A DNA stretch of 21,336 nt. It comes from a virus. A program made the translations under genes and the position numbers. The notes beneath the pieces are model-generated. The model made no database searches. It was not told the DNA's origin and worked only from the letters and a program-made list of their open reading frames with translations. Position 1 is the first letter of the stretch; every line of letters begins with the position of its first letter. The stretch covers positions 1-21,336 of IMG/VR virus record IMGVR_UViG_3300021952_000044; one strand, given 5' to 3'. Of this stretch, positions 1 to 5,939 are shown piece by piece.

Positions 1-2
1 CC

Positions 3-224
3 CTAACCAAGTTGGTTGTTGACTGCTCAACAGGCGAACAGACCATTGTCGAACTGACCGCTGAAGAAATCGCACAGCGCGAAGCAGATGCTCAGGCTTA
101 TGCCGAGGCTAAGGCGATCAAGGATGCGGAGATTGCTGCAAAGGCTACTGCCAAAGCAAGCGCCATTTCAAAGCTCGGCGCGCTCGGTCTAAGTGATGCA
201 GAAATCGCCGCGCTAACCGCATAG
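3..224 (+). CDS. C-terminal part of a phage tail-associated protein, 5' truncated
   Basis: The frame is open from the first bases of the window, so the true start is probably just upstream; a TTG at 12 is the first possible internal start. The visible 70 or so residues begin with a short beta-like segment containing DCSTGE. A long alanine- and glutamate-rich helix (roughly residues 18-55) follows, and the end reads LGLSDAEIAAL. Small proteins of this build are common at the distal end of tail operons, just before lysis genes, and this one is followed by a lysis cassette. I recognise the type from phage context, not from a defined domain, so the precise role (tail fibre accessory or assembly) is open. 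Confidence 0.6.
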   Translation, partial: LTKLVVDCSTGEQTIVELTAEEIAQREADAQAYAEAKAIKDAEIAAKATAKASAISKLGALGLSDAEIAALTA

Positions 225-272
225 TAAACTAGCCATAGGCCTACGCAACCTAACCCCATAAGGAAACCCCTA

Positions 273-479
273 ATGCCTGAGCCTACGAGCGACAAGATGC
301 TTTTCCAGATTGTGCAAGACCTTGCCGAAATCAAGGCCACAGTTAAGAACTATGCCGATTTGGAATTGCGCGTTCGCGACCTAGAAAAAGCGCGTTGGTC
401 TAGTGCCTGGGTTACAGGTATTCTCTCTGCCGCTATTTCAAGCGGTGTTGTTTTTATGATTATTAAGGCGTTGGGCTAA
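273..479 (+). CDS. XhlA-like small membrane protein (putative holin or lysis accessory)
   Basis: This 68-residue protein has a soluble helical N-terminal half, heptad-like with alternating charged and leucine residues at about 10-40. One hydrophobic segment follows near the C-terminus (about residues 46-66), with a short positive end. That topology, a coiled coil followed by one transmembrane helix, is the one seen in XhlA/hemolysin-type phage lysis proteins. The gene has an AAGGAAA ribosome binding site and its stop overlaps the start of the endolysin gene (TAATG). Together with the endolysin and the holin-like gene downstream it makes a three-gene lysis cassette. Which of the two membrane proteins is the actual holin cannot be told from sequence. 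Confidence 0.6.
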   Translation: MPEPTSDKMLFQIVQDLAEIKATVKNYADLELRVRDLEKARWSSAWVTGILSAAISSGVVFMIIKALG

Positions 480-946
480 TGGCTAAGATGCAATACTTTG
501 AACCGTTTCCGGGCAACCGTGGCGACGAGCTTGGCAATATGGCCAGTTACCGCACTCACCCGCACCGCGGATCTGATTGGGGTAAGAAAGCTGCTATTGG
601 TGGTAAGTCTGTTAAGGCTATGACTAATGGTCGTGTCAAGGCTGTTTTCTGGTCTGATGTTTTGGGTTGGACTGTTACGCAGTCTACTGGCGATGGTCTT
701 TATATTGAGTATTCTCACTTGTACCCTAAGCCTGAGATTGAGATTGGAACTTTGCTTGAAGGTGGCAAGACTGTCGTTGGTAAGGTTGGCGGCGGTAAGG
801 ATACCCCTAGCGGTTCTGCTTCTACTGGCGCACATCTTCACACCGCGGCAGCCCCTATCGAGTTTGGTTTGAACGTTCACACGGTCGATGCAAAACACTT
901 GGTTGATTTGTTCAAGCACATTGACGCAAATAAGACGGCCGCCTAA
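479..946 (+). CDS. Endolysin-like M23 family metallopeptidase
   Basis: This 155-residue protein is predicted to cut peptide cross-links of host peptidoglycan at lysis. The zinc-binding signature of M23/lysostaphin-type peptidases is visible: H29-x3-D33 within PHRGSDWG, and H119-L-H121 near the C-terminus, with an additional H80 in YSHL. The region between is glycine-rich and beta-like, as expected for the M23 barrel. No signal peptide or separate cell-wall-binding domain is apparent, so export would depend on a holin. It lies between two small membrane proteins and shares TAATG junctions with both, which supports a lytic role. It could instead be a virion-associated wall hydrolase, but the size and context favour endolysin. 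Confidence 0.8.
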   Translation: MAKMQYFEPFPGNRGDELGNMASYRTHPHRGSDWGKKAAIGGKSVKAMTNGRVKAVFWSDVLGWTVTQSTGDGLYIEYSHLYPKPEIEIGTLLEGGKTVVGKVGGGKDTPSGSASTGAHLHTAAAPIEFGLNVHTVDAKHLVDLFKHIDANKTAA

Positions 947-1230
947 TGAGTATCAAACGCCGCGCTAAAGCTGTTGCCGCCGTTGTCGCTACCCTAGTCT
1001 GGCGTGGCTTTGGTTTGTTCCTGTTCATTTTGGGCGCTTCTGCGGGTGTTGGTGCGGTTGTTACTGGCGACTGGATTAACGGTGTTGTTATTGCCTGGTC
1101 TACTTTGATGCTGGGCGTTATTGGTGCTATCGGTTATGCGATTGCTACGACTGGCGAAGCAAGCCCGGACACGGTGGCTAAGGCTACTCAGGATGCTGTG
1201 CAGAAGGCTCAGGAAGCCGCGAAGAAGTAG
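946..1230 (+). CDS. Holin-like membrane protein
   Basis: This 94-residue protein has a basic N-terminus (KRRAK), two hydrophobic stretches at about residues 10-40 and 45-68, and a charged, alanine- and lysine-rich cytoplasmic tail ending EAAKK. Two transmembrane segments with a charged tail match the general design of class II holins, and the gene directly follows the endolysin (TAATG overlap). The last 47 bases overlap the 3' end of the convergent whiB gene, so both transcripts run into each other and no terminator hairpin separates them. The holin assignment rests on topology and neighbours only. Confidence 0.6.
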   Translation: MSIKRRAKAVAAVVATLVWRGFGLFLFILGASAGVGAVVTGDWINGVVIAWSTLMLGVIGAIGYAIATTGEASPDTVAKATQDAVQKAQEAAKK

Positions 1231-1522
1231 TTCGCGCTAGACGCTTCAGGTCTGCGCGTTCTCGGGGCAACAAACCGCCCCAGATTCCGTAAGATTCGTT
1301 ACCGATAAGCGCGTACTCTAGGCACTTCAGACGAATCGGGCATTGATTGCAGATGATTTTCGCTAGTCGGATATCTCTTTGAACCCCGGCTTCCCAGTCG
1401 TCTGGAAAAAACACGTCTGGTAGTTGCGCGCATTCCACGCCGTCATTGTCGTCTATGGCCTTTATTAGTTCAATGTAGGCGCGCGTAACGGCTTTGTCTT
1501 GATTTTGTCCGAGGTCAAACAT
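1184..1522 (-). CDS. WhiB-family iron-sulfur transcriptional regulator
   Basis: This 112-residue protein carries the four WhiB cysteines: one early (VEC, about residue 30), then C-x2-C-x5-C at about 57-66. They are followed by the family's GIWGG turn and a basic PRERADLKR segment. In known WhiB proteins the cysteines hold a 4Fe-4S cluster and the proteins bind the housekeeping sigma factor; phage copies such as WhiBTM2 can interfere with host WhiB2 and cell division. I place the start at the ATG at 1522, which has AAAGGG just upstream; extending the frame to 1582 would enter the divergent exonuclease gene. It is the only gene on the - strand in the window, and its 3' end overlaps the lysis operon. 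Confidence 0.9.
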   Translation of the reverse strand: MFDLGQNQDKAVTRAYIELIKAIDDNDGVECAQLPDVFFPDDWEAGVQRDIRLAKIICNQCPIRLKCLEYALIGNESYGIWGGLLPRERADLKRLARTTSSRLPEPSAQHPE

Positions 1523-1534
1523 ACCCTTTAGACT
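1505..1534 (+). promoter_or_regulatory. Candidate promoter of the early + strand operon
   Basis: TTGTCC (1505-1510) and TAGACT (1529-1534) are separated by 18 bases, ahead of the GTG start at 1561 with its AAAAGG site. The elements lie in and beside the 38-base gap between whiB and the exonuclease gene, so whiB and the early operon probably share a control region. A TTGACA also reads on the - strand (1543-1538), but a matching -10 box is not evident. The same TAGACT hexamer appears before the terminase and capsid genes. Prediction by eye only. Confidence 0.35.
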
Positions 1535-1560
1535 AACTGTCAAATACGAAAAGGCGAAAT

Positions 1561-2442
1561 GTGCAAAAACTATCTGAGTCACCGTTTGAAACGGTTAAGG
1601 TTATTGGCGATTTTGAGAACGGATCTGCTGGCTGGCACGAGCTTAGAAATCAACCAGGTGTAATTGGTGGGTCAGATGTTGGCGTTATTCTCGGTCTGTC
1701 ACCTTGGAAAAGCCCTCTCAGCCTTTACCACGAGTCGCTAGGCGCGGTTTCAGGCACGGTCGAACAATCTATGCCGATGAAGATTGGCACAGCCTTAGAA
1801 CCGGCTTTGCTCGCTTTGTTCGAATCTGAGCATCCAGCCCTTGAAGTGTTTACGATTGGCACTTTAGGTCACGTTGAACACGAATGGGCGCATTGCAACG
1901 TCGATGGGTTGTACCGCAACTCGGTCGGCGACTGGGGCATTCTTGAACTCAAGTTTTCTAGCCAGTTCTGGGATAACGAACCGCCAGCGAACTACCGCGC
2001 ACAAGTGATGTATTACTTGCACGTTACAGGGTTGAAGTCTGCGAAGATTGCCGGGCTTGTTGGTTCGCGCTGGGTTGAACACGATATTGAGTATGACGAG
2101 TTCGAAGCGTTGGCTTTATGGGATCAGGTCGTTGCGTTTCGTAACGCGGTTCTCACGGAAACACCGCCAGCGTTTGACGGCTCAGATTCTACCTATCAGA
2201 CGATGCGTGAACTGTACCCGGTTGGTACGGATGCTGAAGAAGAACTTGGCGAGTTGGGCATTAGTTTGTGTAACGCTTATGACGCTTTCAATGCGGCTAA
2301 GGCGCACTATACGGAAATGCAGTCGCGCACGTTGGAAGCTTTGGGCGATAAAAAACACGGCGTTGTTGATGGAATTCGGGTATGCTCTAAACAACAAAAG
2401 GGTGCTGGGTTGCCTTACCTAGCAATGAAGGGAAGAAAATAA
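1561..2442 (+). CDS. YqaJ/lambda-exonuclease-type recombinase nuclease
   Basis: This 293-residue protein belongs to the YqaJ viral recombinase family (PD-(D/E)xK fold), which degrades one strand of duplex DNA from ends to feed strand annealing. Visible landmarks are W25-HELR near the N-terminus and the IGGSDV...LGLSPW signature (about 35-49). The nuclease core follows: E80 (GTALEP), D115 in NVDG, E129-x-K131 in ILELK, and Q148 in YRAQV. The start is GTG, chosen because AAAAGG lies six bases upstream and because it leaves a short divergent gap to whiB. The next gene, an annealing-protein candidate, begins in a TAATG overlap, so the pair resembles a lambda Red exo/beta module. Confidence 0.88.
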   Translation: MQKLSESPFETVKVIGDFENGSAGWHELRNQPGVIGGSDVGVILGLSPWKSPLSLYHESLGAVSGTVEQSMPMKIGTALEPALLALFESEHPALEVFTIGTLGHVEHEWAHCNVDGLYRNSVGDWGILELKFSSQFWDNEPPANYRAQVMYYLHVTGLKSAKIAGLVGSRWVEHDIEYDEFEALALWDQVVAFRNAVLTETPPAFDGSDSTYQTMRELYPVGTDAEEELGELGISLCNAYDAFNAAKAHYTEMQSRTLEALGDKKHGVVDGIRVCSKQQKGAGLPYLAMKGRK

Positions 2443-2969
2443 TGGCAATGTTTGATTTGGCGCAATACGCGACCGTAGCGGAACGTATTCAGGTTCTTTA
2501 CAAAGAGTACCCGGATGCGCGAATTATTACCGAGAACTTGACTACGCTGCAAGATCGTCAGGTTTCAACCTGGGTATTCAAAGCGACCCTCTATTTGACC
2601 GATGCTGATCAGGAACGCGGTTTGCCCAAGGCTACTGGTCACGCTTTCGAAATTGATGGTCAGGGTATGGCCAATAAAACGTCGGCTATGGAGAATGCCG
2701 AGAGTTCGGCCGTGGGAAGATGTTTGGCTTTGGCTGGCTGGTCTGGCAACAAAAAGCAAACCGCGTTGGCTTCTGCTGAAGAAATGCAGAAAGTTGCTCG
2801 CGATGTGACCCCGGTTGCCCCGGCACGACCTTGGCTGCTAGAAGCGGAATCGTTGGCTAAGTCCGGCGATATTGTCGCTTTGCGTAGTCTGTACTCGGAT
2901 GCGGTTCGCCTAAAGGTGAGTGCGCCGATTCTGGAAAAGATTAAAGAGATTGCAACTAACGCCAACTGA
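2442..2969 (+). CDS. Erf/Rad52-like single-strand annealing protein (putative)
   Basis: This 175-residue protein begins with a helix and the pattern VAERIQVLYKEYPDARI. A beta-rich section with WVFKATLYL follows, and then the diagnostic segment TSAMENAESSAVGRCLALAG (about residues 80-100). The last appears in many actinophage proteins annotated as ERF-family or ssDNA-binding recombination proteins. The C-terminal third is helical and variable. Such proteins coat and anneal single strands made by the partner exonuclease, which is encoded immediately upstream with a TAATG junction. I am confident of membership in this phage family from the signature and partner gene; biochemical activity is inferred. 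Confidence 0.7.
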   Translation: MAMFDLAQYATVAERIQVLYKEYPDARIITENLTTLQDRQVSTWVFKATLYLTDADQERGLPKATGHAFEIDGQGMANKTSAMENAESSAVGRCLALAGWSGNKKQTALASAEEMQKVARDVTPVAPARPWLLEAESLAKSGDIVALRSLYSDAVRLKVSAPILEKIKEIATNAN

Positions 2970-3159
2970 TTACCGCATTTTGCTGGCTTCGATTGTTGAA
3001 GCTCGCGAAACTTATCACGCTTTGATGGGTGCAGGTCAAACCAATACGGCTGACAAAATGCACGACGATATTATCGAAAGGATGGAACGGCTTGAACTCG
3101 GGCAATACTATTACGGACACAATCGGGGAACTGCGACACCTTCAGACGGAGATGGCTAA
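2950..3159 (+). CDS. Small helical protein of unknown function
   Basis: This 69-residue protein starts at a TTG inside the end of the annealing-protein gene (20-base overlap), preceded by AAAGAGA. It begins MQLTPTDYRILL, is helical through about residue 55 (IVEARETY, MHDDIIERMERLELG) and ends in a short polar tail. The frame could be opened further upstream at 2920, but that would add only residues read out of frame from the annealing-protein gene. I do not recognise a family. The position between recombination genes suggests an accessory role in the same transcript. Confidence 0.55.
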   Translation: MQLTPTDYRILLASIVEARETYHALMGAGQTNTADKMHDDIIERMERLELGQYYYGHNRGTATPSDGDG

Positions 3160-3436
3160 GGGTGTCCAGGCGTTGTTTGATGCTGAAGTGAAGTTAGCGG
3201 ATGCTGAACACGCGTACGAGCGCACGGTCAATCTTTCGTTTCTAAACAATACGGGTATTGAGAAGGAGCGAACGGCGCGATCCAAGTTGGATGCGGCCGA
3301 GGAACGGTTGCAAGCGGATTTGGCTAAGGCTAGTTTGAATCGAGTTCGTGCCAAGTTGAAGATGTTGGAGTTGCAACAGTTGTCGACTCAGACGATTAGC
3401 CGTTTGATTGAAACTGAATTGAAGGCGTTGCGATGA
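3092..3436 (+). CDS. Coiled-coil protein of unknown function in recombination operon
   Basis: I read 114 residues from a TTG at 3092, supported by AAAGGA ten bases upstream; ATG at 3152 is an alternative giving a shorter product. Almost the whole protein is predicted alpha-helical and rich in A, E, L, K and R. Segments such as DAEVKLADAEHAYERTV and DAAEERLQADLAKA fit a long antiparallel coiled coil. Proteins with the AEHAYERT-type helix recur next to exonuclease and annealing genes in actinophages, without a defined function. It overlaps the upstream small gene by 68 bases in another frame and ends in an ATGA junction with the next. Confidence 0.6.
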   Translation: MNSGNTITDTIGELRHLQTEMAKGVQALFDAEVKLADAEHAYERTVNLSFLNNTGIEKERTARSKLDAAEERLQADLAKASLNRVRAKLKMLELQQLSTQTISRLIETELKALR

Positions 3437-3576
3437 TTGTTTTGTTGTTGTGGATGGGTGGGCTAATCGGGCTAACCGCTGCGTTCACTACTGGCTTTTG
3501 GTGGTCTGTGTTGTTTTGGATTGAGTTGCAGTTTATGCAGTTAGAAAAAGACGGTTATGACACCGAAAGAATTTGA
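3433..3576 (+). CDS. Mini membrane protein
   Basis: This 47-residue ORF starts at the ATG in the ATGA junction with the upstream gene. It has a nearly continuous hydrophobic stretch, from residue 2 to about 32, with several tryptophans, probably one long or two short membrane helices. A charged tail ends YDTERI. Its end overlaps the HNH gene by 20 bases. The ORF is short, but the tight coupling on both sides and the membrane-protein composition favour a real gene. Function unknown. Confidence 0.5.
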   Translation: MIVLLLWMGGLIGLTAAFTTGFWWSVLFWIELQFMQLEKDGYDTERI

Positions 3577-3904
3577 AAAGTATCTAGCCCGTGATGTGCG
3601 CTGTTCTCATTGTGGCCGTGCAGACGACACGCTCGTTATTCAACATCGAGCTAACCGGGGGATGGGTGGTTCTAAGCGCCGTAATTCGCCCGCTAATTTG
3701 TTGGTGTTGTGTAGTGAAGTTAACGGGCTGATTGAGTCGGATGCGGATTGGGCTGCGACTGCTAAACGGTTTGGGTGGAAGTTGGAGTCGTGGGAAGACC
3801 CCGAGGTTGCCCCTGTTTATGATGTTGCCATTGGTGTTTGGTCTTTGCTTGATAACGATATGAATCGTTACGCGTTACTTGCATACGATCAAAACGATGT
3901 ATAG
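3557..3904 (+). CDS. HNH-like nuclease domain protein
   Basis: This 115-residue protein has C16-x2-C19 near the N-terminus, then IQHRANRGMGGSK (H30), SPANL (N47) and LC52-x3-N56. That is the order of a zinc-stabilised HNH (beta-beta-alpha-metal) core, in which the H and N are the catalytic or structural positions. The C-terminal half (WKLESWEDP onward) carries no motif I recognise. Proteins of this exact build are frequent in actinophage early regions. The role is probably DNA cutting in recombination or replication, but nicking activity cannot be inferred with certainty. It is the last gene of the first early block and is followed by a hairpin-rich gap. Confidence 0.7.
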   Translation: MTPKEFEKYLARDVRCSHCGRADDTLVIQHRANRGMGGSKRRNSPANLLVLCSEVNGLIESDADWAATAKRFGWKLESWEDPEVAPVYDVAIGVWSLLDNDMNRYALLAYDQNDV

Positions 3905-4034
3905 TAATCAAGTGCAATACGCATGATAAAATAAATGGGTAGCCAGCTTCAACCAAGCAACTGACTACCCTACCGATAAACAGACTATCGGCAATTGCTA
4001 TTTTAGCAGAGTTGCCGGGAAACGAGCAACACAA
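3905..4034 (+). promoter_or_regulatory. Hairpin-rich non-coding leader upstream of replication genes
   Basis: No ORF is supported here. A -10-like TAAAAT (3927-3932) lies just before a hairpin with GGGTAG/CTACCC (3937-3942 and 3965-3970), extended by CAG/CTG across one mismatch. A second hairpin CCGATA/TATCGG follows (3973-3978 and 3986-3991, 7-base loop). A third nested pair uses GGCAA/TTGCC (3990-3994, 4012-4016) around TGCTA/TAGCA (3996-4000, 4004-4008). Hairpins two and three share two bases and compete. No T-tract follows, so a simple terminator is unlikely. It may be a structured 5' leader, or part of a replication origin beside the initiator gene. Confidence 0.5.
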
Positions 4035-4859
4035 ATGCCCTGGTTCAAAGTAGACGACGGTTTTTCAACCTCTCGCAAAGTAATCCAAATCCCCCGCCGT
4101 GACCGCCTTCAAGCAATCGGTTTATGGACTATGGCGGGCAACTTCGCAGCTCGCGAACTCACAGACGGATTTATTCCCGCCTATGTGCTAGATGAACTAG
4201 GCGCGCCAGACGAACTAATCGAAACGCTAATCGCTGTCGGCCTATGGGATCGACTAGAGAACGGCGAAATCTGGTTTCACGATTGGTGCGAATATCAACC
4301 AAGCGCTTCTGCGTATCGTGACAAGCAAGAAGCATTGAAGGTCAAGCGTTCTGAGAATGGCAAGAAGGGCGCTGGAATGCGTTGGCAAAAGCCAAGCGAT
4401 GGCAAAGTTATAGCGAACACTATGGCAAACACTATGGCAAATGCTATGGCAAACGAATGGCAAATGGATGCCCCCGAACCCGAACCCGAACCCGAACCCG
4501 AACCAATTACTTCTAACGAAGTAATTAAAAACCAGCAAAACGCTTTTGACGAATTTTGGGCTGTCTATCCTCGACGAGCTTCGAAACCAACAGCGCTCGC
4601 AGCATTCACAAAAGCCACCAAAAAAGCAACCGTTGCCGAAATCGTCGACGGGGCAAGCCGTTACGCCACAGACCCTAACCGGGTAGACGCATACACGAAG
4701 TTGCCCGCAACCTGGCTAAACCAAGAATGTTGGAACGATCCGCCATTGCCCGCACCCGCAGGGAACGCGAAAGAACGCCAACGAGAACAAGCCGCTGCCG
4801 AATTCATGGCAAGCTTCAACCAGCCTTTAGAGATAACTACGAACCCGGATTGGGCATAA
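4035..4859 (+). CDS. Phage replisome organizer / replication initiation-like protein
   Basis: This 274-residue protein has three parts. Residues 1-90 (PWFKVDDGFSTSRKV, LQAIGLWTMAGNFAA, WFHDWCEYQPS) form the winged-helix-type N-terminal domain common to actinophage replication initiators. Residues 105-160 are a low-complexity linker with NTMA-type and EP repeats. Residues 165-245 (FDEFWAVYPRRASKPTAL, ATWLNQECW) form a C-terminal domain widely found in phage replication proteins. By family knowledge it should bind the origin and recruit helicase or a loader. The next gene looks like a loader-type partner, and the hairpin-rich gap before the gene could be its target. The first ATG of the frame is used; the ribosome site (GGGAAACGAG) is weak. 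Confidence 0.75.
   Translation: MPWFKVDDGFSTSRKVIQIPRRDRLQAIGLWTMAGNFAARELTDGFIPAYVLDELGAPDELIETLIAVGLWDRLENGEIWFHDWCEYQPSASAYRDKQEALKVKRSENGKKGAGMRWQKPSDGKVIANTMANTMANAMANEWQMDAPEPEPEPEPEPITSNEVIKNQQNAFDEFWAVYPRRASKPTALAAFTKATKKATVAEIVDGASRYATDPNRVDAYTKLPATWLNQECWNDPPLPAPAGNAKERQREQAAAEFMASFNQPLEITTNPDWA
4413..4502 (+). repeat. In-gene tandem repeats (NTMA and EP linker)
   Basis: Three tandem 12-base units encode A-N-[TA]-[TM]-type repeats (4413-4448), and after a short gap five perfect CCCGAA hexamers (4473-4502) encode PE repeats. They form the linker between the N- and C-terminal domains of the replisome-organizer-like protein. Perfect DNA-level repetition suggests recent slippage and probable length variation between relatives. 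Confidence 0.85.
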
Positions 4860-4860
4860 A

Positions 4861-5256
4861 ATGAACAGCGAAGAAACCAAACAGATTCTCGATTTTGTTG
4901 CCGCCGCAGACGGTCGCAACGTGACAGCACAAACCTACGGGGCTTGGCATCTCGTCATTGGCCACCTAGGGTTTGACATCACCCGCAACGCAACACTCAT
5001 GGCGTTACAGGATACCGATATCCGCTGGGTCGAACCGAAACACATTCTCGCCAAGGTAGCAAAACTGGTCGCTGCAAAAGAAGCCGATGAACGTCGCGAA
5101 CGCGCACTAACAGCACAAGTAGAAAACCAAGGCTCAGCAATGCCAAACTGCAAACACGGCAAAGGCCTACTGTACTGCGACCCTTGCTGCCACCAAGCAG
5201 CCATCAACGCAGGACTAATCGCAAACAAGCCATACAGGATGAAGACAAATGTTTAG
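4861..5256 (+). CDS. Replisome/helicase-loader-like protein with C-terminal zinc motif
   Basis: In this 131-residue protein, residues 1-75 are helical: MNSEETKQILDFVAAADGR, an AWH helix, then a segment ending IRWVEPKHILAKV. They match the small loader-like domain seen downstream of actinophage replication initiators. A charged helix (EADERRERALTAQ) leads to a cysteine/histidine cluster, C-K-H-x4-LLYCDPCCH at about 108-121, that could bind zinc. It starts one base after the upstream stop. Its TAG stop is followed in the same frame by 21 bases and then the next gene's GTG, so both genes lie in one frame split by a single stop. Confidence 0.6.
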   Translation: MNSEETKQILDFVAAADGRNVTAQTYGAWHLVIGHLGFDITRNATLMALQDTDIRWVEPKHILAKVAKLVAAKEADERRERALTAQVENQGSAMPNCKHGKGLLYCDPCCHQAAINAGLIANKPYRMKTNV

Positions 5257-5277
5257 AATTTCGCTAGGCTTAGTTTC

Positions 5278-5547
5278 GTGGAAGAACGCAACCTATGCGC
5301 ACGCTGTGGAGTCGCATGGGAAAACCCGAAACGCAAACGCCCCGATCCGTTATGCGTCGATTGTCGCGCCCGGCCAGCCAAAACCATCAAATACGGGGCG
5401 GAACGTTGCATTCCCTGGCAAGGCGACTTTACCAAGCATGACGAACCAATGTTGCACGGTGAACTATTCCTACCGGGGCAACGCATATGCAACCATTCCG
5501 ACTGCTGCAACCCGTTGCATCTCAAAAATGTCTTAGACGACGTATAA
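5278..5547 (+). CDS. Zinc-finger protein with degenerate HNH-like core
   Basis: This 89-residue protein is read from a GTG, the only plausible start after the upstream stop in this frame. The N-terminus has C7-x2-C10 and a second C-x2-C about 18 residues later (LCVDC), a zinc ribbon pattern. The C-terminus has the sequence ICNHSDCCNPLHL, which resembles the second half of HNH_3-type nucleases (compare CDNPSCVNPDHL in the HNH gene at 6940). The catalytic first histidine is not obvious, so it may be a DNA-binding derivative. It sits in the replication block; the ribosome site is weak, hinting at translational coupling or readthrough. Confidence 0.6.
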   Translation: MEERNLCARCGVAWENPKRKRPDPLCVDCRARPAKTIKYGAERCIPWQGDFTKHDEPMLHGELFLPGQRICNHSDCCNPLHLKNVLDDV

Positions 5548-5579
5548 ATTTAATCAACCCCTAAAGAAAGTGGATACCA

Positions 5580-5939
5580 ATGGCACAAATCACCTTTACA
5601 GGCTTCGTTGAAGACTGGACTAAGGCAACCCCGCAGCACCCGGATTGGGCTATGCGAGTTAGTGAACCGCACCGCAAGAAGGATGGCGAAGCATGGGTCA
5701 CTATTGGCCGCACCTATCGCACCATTAAAGCTGGCTGGGAATCTGGCATCGACTTTAGCCAGTTCAAGAAGGGCGATTTGGTCGAGATTGCTGGCAAGGA
5801 AATCACCGAGTCAAGCGAAAAAGACGGCAAGCGTTACGACAACCTAGTCGTAAAGGCCGATACTGTGACCGTCAAGACTGCGGCGAGCGCTGTCAAGACC
5901 ATTCTTGCACCCGCACCGCTAGACAACCTACCGTTCTAA
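5580..5939 (+). CDS. Putative single-stranded DNA-binding protein
   Basis: This 119-residue, mostly beta-strand protein (ITFTGFVEDW, WAMRVSEPHRKKDGEAWV, FKKGDLVEIAGKEITESSEKDGKRYDNLVVKADTV) has an OB-fold-like rhythm: a strand set, a G-D-V/L-V-x-I-x-G core and a final K-Y-D-N-L-V-V-x-A strand. The last residues read PAPLDNLPF, much like the acidic DDxIPF tip with which bacterial SSB recruits partner proteins. It lies between replication genes and RusA, an expected location for an SSB. It is not a close SSB homologue by eye; the OB-fold call is inference from pattern and tail. Confidence 0.6.
   Translation: MAQITFTGFVEDWTKATPQHPDWAMRVSEPHRKKDGEAWVTIGRTYRTIKAGWESGIDFSQFKKGDLVEIAGKEITESSEKDGKRYDNLVVKADTVTVKTAASAVKTILAPAPLDNLPF

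Noticed and set aside
476-919. 147-codon open frame on the - strand
   Set aside because: Antisense to the M23 endolysin gene with intact zinc motifs; no ribosome site and no recognisable protein features.
4413-4502. CRISPR-like or iteron repeat array
   Set aside because: The units are 6 and 12 bases, contiguous, in frame and inside a coding gene; they are codon-level slippage repeats without spacers.
4254-4538. - strand frame encoding a GF repeat
   Set aside because: The GF repeat is merely the complement of the CCCGAA hexamers in the replication gene.
5249-5536. 95-codon frame overlapping the zinc/HNH-like gene
   Set aside because: The alternate frame at 5278-5547 contains ordered C-x2-C pairs and the CNPLHL motif, while this frame has no recognisable pattern.
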